DNA from: Ophiosphaerella korrae
Taxonomy: Eukaryota > Ascomycota > Dothideomycetes > Pleosporales > Phaeosphaeriaceae
Reading direction: 5' to 3'
Length of the DNA: 64,000 bases
NCBI GenBank assembly: GCA_028456385.1
Contig: JALNQF010000069.1
Span: 62,001 to 126,000, forward strand
Below the pieces are notes generated by a model. It saw nothing but the letters and a program-made list of their open reading frames with translations, had not been told where the DNA came from and did not search any database. The position numbers and the translations under genes were made by a program. This document shows, piece after piece, positions 13,545-26,469 of this stretch; within the stretch, counting starts at the first letter, position 1; every line of letters begins with the position of its first letter.

Positions 13545-14330
13545 GTATTAACAAATAGGCTCGCTAGAGCTTACGCCCTAATAGAGAAGAAGTTAGGTGT
13601 CTTACGTGCTGTTGCAGACTTCTACTATTACGCTACTTAAGCTATAGACTACGTATTAAAGTAGTACTAAAAGAGATCTAAAATATACCCTAGATCTATA
13701 GGTTAAGGTAATTATTTGCTTAGTAAGATTATAAAGCAACTAGGTAATATTACTCTAGTACTAGTAATTCTCTATATATTATTCTTATTAAATAAGTATA
13801 TAGCCTCTAATAATATTATACTACTCTATAATACCTCTAATAGATACTACTTCTTTTTAAAGTCTCTAGGGTAGCTACTTTAAAAAGAAAAAGAAAGACT
13901 ACATCCTATAGAATAGAAATCCTTAGATAGGCTAATATAGTTAAGGCTCTAAGTAATAAAATATATTATAGATAGTACTATAAACTATTACTCCTACTAT
14001 AATCTACTAGGATATTTGTAGTAGTTAGCCTTACAAATTAGCCTATAGCCTAGCTAGATATTTATTATATTAAGTAGAAATCTACGAGTTATATCTAATG
14101 TTTTATTTACTAGTATCGATAAAGGGCATAAATAGAACACTTAATCTTTATATTTAATACTATTTTAGTAGTTGTATTTTTAGTATACCTAATAGCGATA
14201 ACACTTAGTCTAGTTTATCTCGCGATAGATCTTCCCCTATAAGCCGCAGTTGTTTACTGTTTACGCGCTTAATCCCCTCTAATTAGCTAGCCTAGATAGC
14301 GATTACAAATGCCCGAAATTTAGGCACTAA
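13545..14330 (+). pseudogene. Unidentified gene remnant, about 260 codons
   Basis: A single plus frame has only TAA and TAG stops and coherent blocks: NRLARAYALIEKKLGVLRAV, LLSKIIKQLGNITLVLVILY and KEKERLHPIE. The first block is amphipathic and helix-like. The frame continues to about VYALNPL and DSDYKCPKF near 14300. No family was recognised. The gene probably extended upstream, but that part cannot be read with confidence. Confidence 0.4.
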
Positions 14331-14619
14331 TTATTATTCTAGTTTTATCACCTATACTAAGTATTGTAGTAATATCTATACCCCTTATTTTAAATTAGCT
14401 CTAGGAGGGCTTCTAATATACAGAGAGCTAGGTTAGTGTATAGGAAAAGGTTAGAAAATATCTAACAAGGATTAAGTTAATCTACTACTAGCAATAGACA
14501 ATAAATATATTGCTAAGTTATATACGTGCTTTAGCTAGAGTATATAAAGTCCTAATTTTTTACTTATAATATTCTACTAATAATATAATTTATATACTAT
14601 TAATAGCTATAACTTTACT

Positions 14620-14770
14620 ATATAAAGCTATAATATACCCCCTAAGAATATAATTCTTATAGGTAGCTGTACTTTTACACTATAGTATATTCGAAGAAGC
14701 TAAGAAGAGGAGGTTGTATTCTAGTTAGAGCTAAAGCTTTTAGTAACAAGTATACTTAAACGTAAGAGAG
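14620..14770 (+). repeat. Direct coding-like repeat P, copy 2
   Basis: Partner of 4810-4960. The shared frame reads YPLRI*FL*VAVLLHYSIFE here. A further coding-like frame runs on beyond 14770 but is not identifiable. Confidence 0.45.
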
Positions 14771-15470
14771 ATAAGGCTATTAAGTACAAGGCTAAGCCTT
14801 TAGGCTATAAAAAATATAAATTAGACATTAAGGCTAATATAAATGTTAAAAATAGTTATAGTTCTAAACGGAGAAAGTCTAGCTAGCTAAGTAGATTACT
14901 TCTCTAGTCTAACAGAGTTACCCGCTAGTCTAGTAGTAATAGAGAATTATTTAAATAGTATACTCCTATCCTAATATCTTCTATTATAGCCTTACGTATA
15001 ATATATTTATTACTTTTGCTATATCTAAAATAAACTGTAGTTAACGCTAATATAGTACTATAGTGTCCTCTCGCCCTAAGTAGTACTCGAGAAGCTAACC
15101 CCTTAACTAACGTCAATTTCCTTATTGTAAAACGCACAGTGTAGCAAAATAGATTACTAGTACTTCAAACTTAAGTAGCTTTAATACTTTAAGTAGATTA
15201 GAATTCTCTATAGATTTATAGTAGATTTCTTATATTCCTTCTTAAGTAGTATAAAGTAGCGATTATAAGTATAGAATAAAAGTATAATTCTTACAAAGTA
15301 GAGTAGTAAAATCAATATATAATAGAGCCTAAAATAAGAGTATAAAGAGGGCTCGCTATAACGTTCCTAGATAGATAATTTAACATAATTAATTTATTTT
15401 AACCTTAACTTAACTAAGTTTATTATATTAGTTTTGTGTACACTAAATTTAACACTAAAATCTAACAATT
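14771..15470. other. Degenerate sequence
   Basis: No recognisable feature. The sequence lies between direct repeat P and inverted repeat L. A 70-codon minus-strand open frame here is treated as chance. Confidence 0.4.
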
Positions 15471-15660
15471 ATAAATACTCTTATAGACTAAATTTTTATT
15501 ACTATACAAAGATAATAAATATCTACTACTCTAGGATTTATTCTTATAGGGTTATAGAAAGTTTAAAGTACTAGTTATTAGTAAAATTAGCTTTATCTTT
15601 TGTAGGTAGATTAGCTGTAACTAAAATTAGTGTCTATAGGGGTAAAGCTAATTTCGCCGA
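15471..15660 (+). repeat. Inverted repeat L, right arm
   Basis: Aligns with the reverse complement of 466-652. The best-conserved parts are tttattcttatag(g/a)gttatagaaag and gtaaaattagctttatctt. The alignment fades left of 15471. Confidence 0.6.
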
Positions 15661-16849
15661 CTATTATACTTTTAGGTAATATAGGGTACATATATAGAAT
15701 ACTATCGAAATTTAATAGTTAGTTAAAAATACCGCTTCTAGAAATATTAGCTATTATTCTATATAAATACCTCTAATATCTACTATCTCTATACTATATA
15801 TTTTCGTAGTACCTTAAGTTATTATATAGTACTAAGCGCTATATATAGTATTCTTTGCAATAGGCCTTATATAGATAATAAGCCTATTACTTTAGAATAA
15901 TTGTATTTAATAAGATTGTACGCTAAAAGTAATTGTATAAGTATCCTTAAATTAATATTAGAACTAATAGAAGACTTTAGATTAGCTTCTACTTAGATAC
16001 TAAATAGTAGAATTATAAATTGCTAATTATATATACTTTAGGTTGCTGTATTATAACTAATCGACTTAATAATATTAGCTTAATTGCTATCGATCTAGGA
16101 TTGTACTACTATTTCTATAGGTATATCTTTTGCCCCTATTTAATTGTATTCCTCTAATAACCTAGTAATAGTAATTGTAGTGCATTATATAATAGATAAG
16201 GGGGTAAGGAGGCTTGGTTTCCTAGTAATTATAAGATAGGTAATATCTTTAAGAGTATTGTAAGTAGCTATATATATACTACTAAGAGTATCTCTAAGTA
16301 GTATCTAGGTAGAAGAGTAACAAATAGGTCCTTAAGTATGTATATAGGCGTAGCATCTCCTACTACGACTTTAAGTGCGCGTACAAGCGTAATATCTCTT
16401 ACTACTACCTAGTAAGGTCTTCTTTATCTACTATCCCTTACTATATAGCAAGAACTACACTATAGTAAGAAAATTAATAGCTACTTAGACTTATAGTTGT
16501 AAAAGTACTTCCTATATCTACTTAATAATTTCCTCTATTAAGTAAAGCACTATTATACTTCTTATACCTTAATTCTAGATAGTTAAACGTACAATTTTTA
16601 AGAGCCTAGTATAATTTAATAAAAAAATTACTAACTTAGTACTATTATATAGTTATATAGAGGATAGTTAGCTTAACCTAGCTAGAACGTATATAAGTAG
16701 GTAGGGAAGAAAGAGTATATAGAGACTTAGTGTTGCGTAGCTATATTACTATATAGTAACTTATAACAAACTAATAATAAATATAAATAGATAACTAAAT
16801 ATTAAGCTTTTATCTTCTATTCTGTATCTAAAGAAGCCTATTAAAAATA
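15661..16849. other. Degenerate sequence
   Basis: Stop-dense AT-rich sequence with no assignable domain. Two plus frames look partly readable, so no call is made. Confidence 0.5.
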
Positions 16850-17400
16850 CGTCTTAGATTCTACTTGTTAATATCCTACATGCTATACCTACTACTATTA
16901 GCACTTCTACTATACTATAAGAGGTAAGGTTTAGCTAAGCACTTAGTAACACCTCGTGTATTAGCATACTATACCTGCTATCTTACAGAGTATCTAGCTA
17001 TCTATTTACTCTTAATATAATCTATAATATATAACATCTTCTATATTAGGAGGCATTATACTAATGTAGAGGATTAGAAGCTCTAGGAACAATCTATAGT
17101 AAATAAGTAAATTAATTAGATTACTATATAAGAAAGATTAGATGTTAATCTAGATACTCTAGGATTAGAGGAAAGAGATTCTCTAGTCCCTAGTTACCTT
17201 AGGATTACTCTAGGATTATCTAATCCTGTGCATAGCTAGTCTAGCTAGTTGTATCCTATAATAGCTAAGTATAATTCGCTAGAAGAGTGCGTTAATAAAG
17301 CCTATACTACTACCTTAATTAGGCTAATTTAGGATATACGTATAGTTCCTAGAATCGTTAATAGCGCTTCTATATTGTCTATAAATGTCTTACTACTTTT
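16850..17400 (+). pseudogene. Unidentified degenerate frame
   Basis: The most coherent plus frame includes LAKHLVTPRVLAYYTCYLTE, ERLDVNLDTLGLEERDSLV and KYNSLEECVNKAYTTTLIR. Stops are TAA and TAG only. This looks like a hydrophilic domain of a real protein after RIP. No family is recognised, and the other two frames are only moderately worse, so confidence is low. Confidence 0.3.
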
Positions 17401-19140
17401 AAACTAGTAAAGGTATCTATAATATTACTACTTAGCCCTTGCTTTATATAGTCCTTAATTAGTTAATGTATAGTATTAATATATATTCGTACTATCTTAG
17501 GTAGGAGATCTTTGTTAGATATATCTAGGGAATTAAGTTACTTCTATAACAAGTCTACCTATAACGTTATACAAGACTACTGTAAGATATAACCTCTAAA
17601 TATTAATATCTAGGCGTCTTGTAAGTAAAAAACAAAATAGATAGTACTAGCCTTAAAATAGACTATCTATCTAGGACAAAGTATAATATATTGTAGCTTT
17701 CCTAAGGAGAAGTTAATAGGATCTTAACTCTACTTGTCCCTTTCGTGTTTAGTTAGCCGCGATAACTAACTAAATCCTATAAGGCCTTCTTATACTATAA
17801 GCTATATTCCTTTACTATAGCTATCTTAATATATTAGGGTTAAAGTACTTCCTTGCGCAAGTAAGATCTATTCTTTATTATCTTTTTATTCCTTCTACCT
17901 TGTCGTTGCTATTAATATCTACTATATAGTATTGCTATCTAGAATTTCTTCTTATATCTAGCCTAAGAGCTAGTAGTCTTATCTTAAAAAGAAATATAGG
18001 AGGGTACTGCAAAGCGGGTTGCGCATTTTAAGTATATTTAAGCGGCTTTTATCTAGGGCGCTCCTAAGAAAGTATTTATAGATATCCCTAAGCGTTATTT
18101 ACGTATATAACTTGTTACCTATCTTAAGTAAGAGGTCTTATACAGATACCCTCTTTCTAAAACTCTACATCTAGTTAAATAACTATATAATTAGACGTCC
18201 TTTGTCGTTACCCTACTAGAAAGACTACTAGTAAGTAGTAATAATAGGGCTGTATAGTGTAATATCTAGCTTAAGATATACCTTAGCTTTATAGCTAGAA
18301 AGGAAATACACTTCTATATTATTATCGTCTCTAGAAGTTATAGGTTGTATAGCTCTACTAAGTAGGCTTAGTATTAATTATACGTTTAGTTTATCTTAAG
18401 TCCTTAGTTCTAGACTTCTTCTATTTAATTTAGCTAAGATACTCTTCTAGAAGGCTATATCCCTAAATATATTATGTAGCAGTTAGCTCTAGAGTAGATT
18501 AATAGATAGATATTGCTCCTTAGGAAGCGATTTTGCTTAACGCTTAAAGTTAGCTAAGGGAATTTCTAGAAGTAAAAGCCGTTGCTTTAATATAGGTAGA
18601 GATAGAATAGTATAATTATTAGTTAACGTGCTAAGTAGTAGGGTAGCTAGGTTACAATAGTATATAAAGCCCCTTACTAACTAGCTCGTATATTATTTAA
18701 TATGTTCTAAGTAGAGTAAGTCTTGCTAGTTACTATACTTGTTAATAATACTTGCATTGTCTACAGTATAAACGTTACGCTCTATAGTATACAATAACTT
18801 AGGTAATATATATTTAGGATATAAATAGCGTCGTTAACCTTAGGGTATACTTGTCCGCAGCTTCTATATACTACACGTCTACCTAGGGCTTAGGGTAGGC
18901 TTATAATACCTTGTAGTAGGCGCTAGATAGATTCTAGTTAACTTTCTTAACTTAAGTCTGGTGTCGTTCTTAGGCTGTAAGACAGTATTACTTTAATTAA
19001 TTAAGTTAGTAAGCTCTTCTATATTTAAGTTTAGTATTAATCCCTCTAATAGGGTAGAGGAGAGTAGAGTAGTAGGGTTAGATATAACTCTAGGTACTAG
19101 CCTCTATATAGGGTTGTTTAGAGTACTAAGGCGGCTTAGC
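17401..19140. other. Degenerate sequence
   Basis: Possible minus-strand coding remnants at 18300-18980 (for example the block ILAKLNRRSLELRT) are too broken to assign. Nothing else was recognised. Confidence 0.4.
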
Positions 19141-19256
19141 GATAATATGCTAGTTTCTATTAATAGGGGTAGTAGTAAAGGCGATAACTCTAATAGCTTA
19201 CTAGTCTCTGTTAATAGAGGTAGTAGTAAAGGTAATAACTCTAATAATCTACTATA
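19141..19256. repeat. 51-bp tandem duplication, about 2 copies
   Basis: The motif tagt(t/c)tct(a/g)ttaata followed by g(g/a)ggtagtagtaaagg recurs with a spacing of 51 bp (19151 and 19202). The copies differ mainly by C/T and G/A. The period is a whole number of codons (17). Confidence 0.7.
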
Positions 19257-19453
19257 CCTAAATTTACCTTAAACAATTAATCTATATCAATCTATTCTAT
19301 ATCTTATAAGAATATTGCCTAGGTTTATACTTATATACTTAATAGAGTAAAGCTATTAACTTTTTTTATTAGTCTTAATAAAAGTATCTTTATTATCCTA
19401 TACTAATAGGTTACGCAGATTAATAGTCTTAATTAAGTTAGCTAAGAACTTTA

Positions 19454-20516
19454 CGCAGCCCTATATAATCCTTTAAGCAATTAGTTAGTTTAATTTAGTA
19501 ATAGCCTTATCCTAAGGATTCTCGCTAGCAGCCTAGCTAAGAAGTTTATAGAACGTTATACTTATTATAGCCTATCTATAGTGTTAGACCTTGTCGTAGC
19601 CTTATTTATTACTTGTCTTCTTAAGAGAGGTAAGGTACTTCTTCCTTACGTTATACTTTTGTTCTACTACGACTAGGAACTACTACTAATGCTGTAGGTC
19701 GTCTAGGTTAGTATTGTCTTCTAGGGTGCGCAAGAAGAGCTAGTTGTAATACTCTAGATATTTATTCTGTATAATAGTGTATATAGATCTAAAAAGTAGC
19801 TAGAACTACTACTATTGTATTATATAGTTGTTAAGAAGCTAATTTCTTATTGTAATATAAGCTTTAATTTTCTTACTAGGCTCTAAAAGGCTATGTAGCA
19901 ACTTATAGAATACGTCTACGTTAGCGCATATTTAAGCTAAGAAAAAAAAATAATTAATTATAGACTATAAATCTAATATAGAATCTATTATTAATTAAAT
20001 AAAGCTTACGCTAGGAAAACAAATACCTCTTTATATATAGAGCGTGCGACGTAGTATAGAATAGCGCTAGTTACTAAGAGATAGATAGCTACTAAAGCGA
20101 GCTCGAGTCTTAGTAGTATACTACGTTAAATAGCTCTCTTATAGTTATTCTATTTTTATTTCTTTACAAATAGTAAAACGCGTTATTACTAGCGTACTAG
20201 GTACTATAACGCTTAATAGATATAGCTATTATATATTGTATTACCTAGAAAGTAGTATACCTATAGTGTAGCGGTCTCCCTTACTATAGGAAGCGCTAGA
20301 CAAAGTAAAATATTAGTATATCTACATGTAGGTATAGGAATAATATAAAAGACTAGTAGTAATTATAAGTAGATTATACATAGTTTCTATAGGATCCTAT
20401 TAGCAAGACTAGTAAGAGATATATATTATAAGATTAGTAAAATAGCTATAGAAACTTAAGTATCTATAGAGCTAAAACTAGTAGAAACGCGTATACCTAG
20501 ATAAACAAGAATAGAT
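19454..20516. repeat. Repeat family B, copy 1 (uninterrupted)
   Basis: About 1.06 kb aligned by eye with 33024-34905, in the same orientation. Shared landmarks are ataatcctttaag at the left end, attaattatagact in the middle and gtttctataggatcctatta near the right end. This copy lacks the 743-bp insertion of copy 2: its uninterrupted sequence is agtagtatactacg. Copy 2 also has an extra segment near 34600-34650. The right end joins a 54-bp piece of family R1 (20460-20516). Coding content is uncertain; a minus-strand frame reads KQEYNV near the left end. Confidence 0.75.
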
Positions 20517-20724
20517 CGCTATACTACTAATAAGCTATATAAATTCTAATTTATAAATAGGAAATAACTTCTAATAAAAGGCTCTAGCACTATCTAAGAG
20601 GTTACTAACGTAGGTCTACTAAAATAAAGTATAAATAGCAATATGCGAAAATTTAGTATACTAATAGGCTACTTTAAGCCTATTATACTTTGTTAGCTAA
20701 AGTAGTGTAAAGCGCCCGCTTAAT
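20517..20724. other. Short spacer between B and R2
   Basis: AT-rich sequence of unknown origin joining repeat B to repeat R2. No separate feature is visible. Confidence 0.4.
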
Positions 20725-21635
20725 ATCTATATAAGTCCTAATATAATAGAGGATACTTTCTAGCTATTTTTGTTTCGCTACTATATTAATAGTATATACT
20801 TGTAGAGTATTCTATATAGGTAGTAATATATTAGATACTAAACTATTAGTAGCTAGTAGATAAAGAGGAGTCCTAAAGGCTAGTACAATATTAGCGCTAA
20901 GGATTAAGTATATTATACCTAGTAGCTATATAATAGTATAGCACCTAATAGCTATTTTATCTATAGGAAGCTTACTATTAATTAGAGCAATAAAGCTATA
21001 AAGGATAGTAGAGTAATAATTCTTAATAAGATCGACTAGTTGCGTAGAAATAGAGGTGTGTGCTTATTATATAGAAATAGAGATGCGCACTTGTTATAGC
21101 TCTAGTAACCTAAGTATCTAGTTAAGAATCTTAAGAATATCGCGAAGTAAGAACATTTAGCTAGTGTAATAAATTCCCTATATATAGCTTTTTCGAAAGT
21201 TAGGAAAGTTGTAAATCTTCTTAGGCGCGCCTCTATCCTTTAGTACTAATCTCTACTATATAGGGCTGCACTATAACTATACCTTAAGCGTATTATCTTA
21301 CTTCTAGTATTTCTAGGTTTAGGAGAGTTTAGTTTCCTAGGATTAAAATTAAATATTAAGATCAAGCGCACTGTATAAAAGATCCTAAATATTATTATAG
21401 CTAGTATCTAGATTATACTACAAGGTATATAGCTATATTATTTTTAGTATAAGCTAAATAATAGAACTCTCTAAGTTGTTGTATAAACTAAGTATATACT
21501 CTTTAAGGCTATCTATAGATAGATATTTTGCACTTTATAAGCTTGAAATTAACTATTTCTAGAGTATTAGTGCTAGGTAATAGTTAATATATTAGAGAGA
21601 GTAGTAGACTTACTATATAGTACACTATTAAAAGA
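20725..21635 (-). pseudogene. Minus-strand coding repeat R2, copy 1
   Basis: About 0.9 kb, directly repeated at 54872-55755. Both copies read best on the minus strand, with the shared blocks LFSLY, FN(F/D)PRKL, EARL, LAKCSYFA and FLRFLTRYLG. Because protein-level similarity survives in the same frame, this is a duplicated gene or transposon gene killed by RIP. The family is not recognised. It lies just right of repeat B copy 1. Confidence 0.55.
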
Positions 21636-23373
21636 CTATACTATTTATAGCCTCTACCTAGACTATAGCAAGGTATAGTCTTATCTAGATAGTAGTTATA
21701 AAAATGTCTTATATAATAAAGTAGACTAAAGTAAAGGTAGAATAGTATATTGTAGTTATATACCTAGCGCACGTAATAAATAAAGTTAACGTAGGTTACA
21801 AAATGCTCTTTACATTCGCTATACTATAACTCGCCCTACTATTAATTATATAGAAGACTATAAGTAGTTTTAATTTTAGACTCTATACTAGAGGGTAAAG
21901 GTTTTGTGTTGTTACTATTACTATATTCCTCTAAAGACTATTTTAACTAATCTATTTAAGGTAATCTATTTATATCTATCGTCGCGTTGTAGTTCGCCTA
22001 TTGTATAGCTAGCTAGATAGGTAGAGAAAGTAACTATAAAATTTTTATAGGGCTAGATAAATCTATAGTATAGAGCTAAATTAACTATTTAGATAATTAC
22101 TATTAATATATTTTAACTAAAAACATAGTCTCTAGGCGCCTTTATAGTTATTAACCTATACTAGGTTTTTACTTATAGGGAAATACAAATAGTTTAAAAA
22201 AGGAACGTTATAGGCGCTTTACAAGTAGTTTTAATTAGTCCTTAGTAGTAGGTCTAGTAGGAATACATAGCTTGGAGTTAGTTAGCACTAAGGGCTAACT
22301 TAATATAGTTTATTATAAGTAACCTTACTACCTAGTATAAATACAAATTATAATAAAAGGAGAAAGGGAAGGAGGTTGTAAACGATTAATCGCTAATTAG
22401 CTAGCTAGCTATACTAGTTCTATTTGTGCTAGAATAACGTTGTATAAATATATATACACAATAGATTAGGTAGCTATAGAAACCTAGTATAAAGCACTTA
22501 AGCTAATAATATTATTTAATACATGTAACACAATTTAGTATTGTAAGGCGTTCTATTCTTGCGTATTATAGTAATTAATTGATTAAGAAAGATATAGTAT
22601 AAATCCCTAGAATTAACTTCTATGTATAAACTACGATTATAATAGATCCAACTTATTAGTTATTATAACTATAAGTTAACTAGGAGCTAGGTTTACTAAA
22701 TGTCCCTTAAGGAAGTTCAAGATAGTAGTCTCTAACACGCAGCCTTTAAACGGATATAAGATATCTTCGAAAATAATAATAGCGTCTAATAGTATTCTTC
22801 CTATCTAATAAAGAAAATCGAATAGATACTACTTTATAATGTCTAATTAATAAGGTAGAGGTAGAGGCGTAGGAAGTAAGGCTGTAGCTATTAGCTTGTT
22901 CTAGGTAGTTGCTAGGCTATTATATTTGTAAACACGCTTTATATAGTTAATAAGGTTGTACTTATAAGAAAAACTATAGTTACTTTCTACACGATTATAG
23001 TTAGAGAATTTATAGAGGTAAGGACGCGTACTATAACTATATATACTATATCTCTTACTTATAACAAAGAAGGTATATAGTAGAAGAGAACTAAAAGCTA
23101 ATATAAGTCTTCTTACTATAGTAGAATAGCTTTAAGTGTAAGTCTATATACTTACTAGATAGCTATTAGATAGTTCTTTCTAGGTAGGCTGTAGGGTAAC
23201 TAACTTATATTTATATTTAAGAGGTGTTAGCTTGTAGCTGTAGCTAGCCTTACCCTCCTTAGAGTAGTAGTAGTTACTGTCGTTTTTAGGTAATTATTAG
23301 TATAGTAGATAGCTACAGCTACTACTATTAGCTATCTCTAGTAGCAGCGAATAGCTATAGGCGCTCTTATTAC
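21636..23373. other. Degenerate sequence
   Basis: No assignable gene, RNA or repeat partner was seen. The sequence is typical RIP sequence. Confidence 0.5.
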
Positions 23374-23680
23374 AATCCTCTTGTAGCAGCAATTAAGTAA
23401 TATTAAGCTATAGGCTAAGTTCTCCCTCTAGTAAATTAACAGTTAGAGTAGGAGTAGAGTAGCTGTTACTATAGCCTTACTACTAAAAAGGCTACGCTTA
23501 ATTAATACTACTAGTAGTAGCCTAGGGATCCTTTTATAGTAGCGATTGAGCAATATTAAGCTATAGGCTAAGTTCTCCCTCTAGTAAATTAATAGTTAGA
23601 GTAAGAGTAGAGTAGCTATTACTATAGCCTTGCTGCTAAAAAGGCTACGCTTAATTAATATTGTTAGTAGTGTCCTAGGA
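23374..23680. repeat. 153-bp tandem duplication, 2 copies
   Basis: Two head-to-tail copies with a period of 153 bp (tattaagctataggc starts at 23401 and 23554). Differences are mainly transitions, in line with RIP after duplication. The period equals 51 codons. No protein family was recognised. Confidence 0.85.
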
Positions 23681-25089
23681 ATTATAAGTAGGAATAGTTC
23701 TTAGTAGAACTAATAAATTATTATAATTGTAAAAATTTGTATCTAAGAGTATTAAAGTTTATAGAGATACTAGCTTAGAAGCTAGTGTAGGTTAGATTAG
23801 CTGTATATAAAGGTAATTCCTAGGATATAGATTACTAAGACTAGACAACTTATAATATATAAGGGGTGTAGTTAAATTCGCCGTAGATTTGCAGCTATAC
23901 TTAGGATATCTTAATAGAAGTTTAAAATCTAGAGTTAGTAGCACCTACTTAGATTTGCGAGGCTCTAAATATAATAGTATTATTTCTCTTATCTTAAGAT
24001 AATTTGTTAGCTATTTAGTTAACAATATATAATATAATATAAAGAGGCGTGCGAGGTAGGTATATATATATATAAGGGAAGGAGTAACTTACTAAAGAGA
24101 AAAGAGTAAGACAAAGAGTACCTTAGCCTTATTAGGATGTATGCATAATATACTATTTACTACAACCCCTTTCTAATTATTAGCTCCTATACACCTAAGG
24201 GAGGTAATTCTAGGCTTAGCTATAGTAATACCTAGTATCAGCCCTATTATAAGCAACTATATCGCACTATTAATCTTACAATATCGCTTTCTTTACTTAA
24301 TATAGGTTAGGAAGTAGCCTAGGTTATATTATATATAAGATATACTATATCTTATACTATAACGTAGACACTTATTAAACCCTAGAATCCTATAGATTAC
24401 TACCCTAGAGATTAGTATCGCACGCATACAACAATTTTTATTAGTATCTCTATATAAGGTGCTAGAGGTAATAGGTTGTATTATTCCTTATTAACTAAAT
24501 TATTCTAACTTAAATAGATATTACTTAGCATAATAAGATAATTTTATAGAAGTTTTATAATAAAAAGATATATTAGAAAAGTAATAAAGGTCTATACCCT
24601 ACTTAAACAAATAATAACACTATATAAAAAGGCTTTTAATAGAATATAATTTACTACTAACAACTATACCTTACTTTTGTTAGAACTAATATAGAGCACG
24701 CTACGTCCTAACCCTATAGACTACACAATATTAAGGTGCGTAGGAAGGTAGAAGGTAAGTAAATATAACCTAAAACTAATAGTAGAATAATAGGTCCTCG
24801 TAGTATTTCGAAAGGGATAGAGATAGGCGCTAAACAACGTTTTTAGTACTATCGTAGGGAGTAAGACTAAGTGTAATATAAAGTTAGCGAGTTCTAAGTT
24901 AAGAACAATTATTATACTAAGTACTACTCTACTAAATATATATACTGTTATCCTTTTACAATTAACTCTTAGGTAGCTTTAATTTAAGAAAGTAACTAAA
25001 GAGTTACTATATAGTTAATAGACTAAGTATCTTACTACTCTCTATAGTAATTATCTACTCTATTTAGTACTAGCTAACTTACTAGCTTT
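23681..25089. other. Degenerate sequence with TA run
   Basis: A short (TA)n run lies at about 24060-24073. No LTR partner, gene or RNA was recognised. Confidence 0.5.
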
Positions 25090-25680
25090 CTAACTTATAA
25101 GAAGAGTTAAGGTAACGTTATAAATATTAATAAATAATATATACACTATAATCGCAAAAGCTATAAGTATATAAGTCCCTATAAAGATAAAAAGTATCTA
25201 TTTTAAGATTTTATTTTTACTTAAGATAGCAATAGAGCTAATAAAGAGACCTACTATAAATTAGAGTAGGTATACCCTAATTAGAATTATAAACTTCTAA
25301 TCTAAGGTAGATAATATCTACAACCCTATAAAGCCTAAGGCTTCTATATACATGCTAGCCTACAACGTATACTAAATAGGCTTTTCAAATAGGATTAAGT
25401 AGAAGAACCTTTTAAGTATATTATACTAGCCTATTAGTTAAATTAATTCTTTGTTAGTAGATAGGGATATATACCTAACTACCTACACCTATTATCTAGG
25501 AGGCTTACAACAAGTACTAAAGAGTATAGTGTACTCCTAACTTATACTAGATAATAGAAATAGTAATAGTAGCAACAACTAGGATACTATAGAGAATTAG
25601 GAGCCGTCGCTACACCTATATAGCCTACTTCTACTCTTTTTATAGGTGTAGTAGCTATATAAGCGTAAGTATAAGATTAG
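25090..25680 (+). pseudogene. Unidentified gene remnant, about 195 codons
   Basis: A plus frame with RIP-type stops reads FKILFLLKIAIELIKRPTIN, NIYNPIKPKASIYMLAYNVY and LGGLQQVLKSIVYS, ending in an Asn/Ser-rich tract. One unusual CA-containing codon series (caacaagta) is kept. No family was recognised. A copy of a short repeat (R4) follows at about 25785. Confidence 0.35.
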
Positions 25681-25784
25681 TTACTATATAGGTAATTAAG
25701 CCTAGATAGTTTAAAGATATAATTAGAGAATAAGAGAGAATCTAGTCGCATAGTAGATAGCTATTAGCGCAGCACGAACCTATA

Positions 25785-25865
25785 AGAAAGTAACTAGTAA
25801 AGGACTAATAAAAGTAGTAAGATAGAGGACGTTGTAGCCTTTTAAGGGGTATATATAGAACTAGC
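25785..25865 (+). repeat. Repeat R4, fragment
   Basis: The segment starting ctagtaaaggact(a) and ending near a gtatatatag tract resembles 44395-44485 and 56800-56890, and in reverse 37390-37460 and 57822-57850. It appears to be a fragment of the sequence that forms the large inverted arms. Confidence 0.4.
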
Positions 25866-26469
25866 CTATATTCTTTTAGTAAGGTTATTTAATTTAAATT
25901 GCCTTACTTTTGCGAATACTTTCCTTACTTAGAATATTTATCGTAGACTAGAAGTTAGCACGATTAAGATAGCTAGATATAGGGTAAGTATAGCTATAAT
26001 ATAATAGACGAATGTTTACAACCTTTTATATAGTAATAGCTAGAAGCGAGCTGTAGTACTAGAGGATAAATACGATTATACTATTCTATACGCGCGGTAA
26101 GTTAAGATAAGGCTATATACAACTATTGTTGCAGAACTATATAGTAGCTTGCGCTAACTAAAATAGAGTAGAGGTTTAACCTCTACCCTTTTTTAGTTTA
26201 GTGCAAGGGGTTCGCCTAAAGCGTAGCTCTTTAGTATCCTCTTCTACCTTACCTAACATAAACTAAATCTAATCTAGAGAAATCTAACTTAAGAATAAGA
26301 TTATAGAACTTAAAAAGAGACTTATAGAACTTAAAGCCTAGCTTCTAGAATATAAAGGCGGCTAAAGATTAGATAGCTCCTTTTAGTAGATATCTTGCTA
26401 AACTAATAATACCTATACTAAAACTCCTACGAATAATTATATTATCTTACTACTACTACTACTACTACT
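25866..26469. other. Degenerate sequence ending in a (CTA)n run
   Basis: An imperfect CTA/TAC trinucleotide run of about eight units lies at 26446-26472, just before the next coding remnant. It could be a microsatellite or the former coding of a homopolymeric residue run. Confidence 0.5.

Noticed and set aside
14925..15137. 70-codon minus-strand open frame
   Set aside because: No recognisable motif or ribosome/promoter context was found, and it is isolated in RIP sequence. Chance is the simpler explanation.
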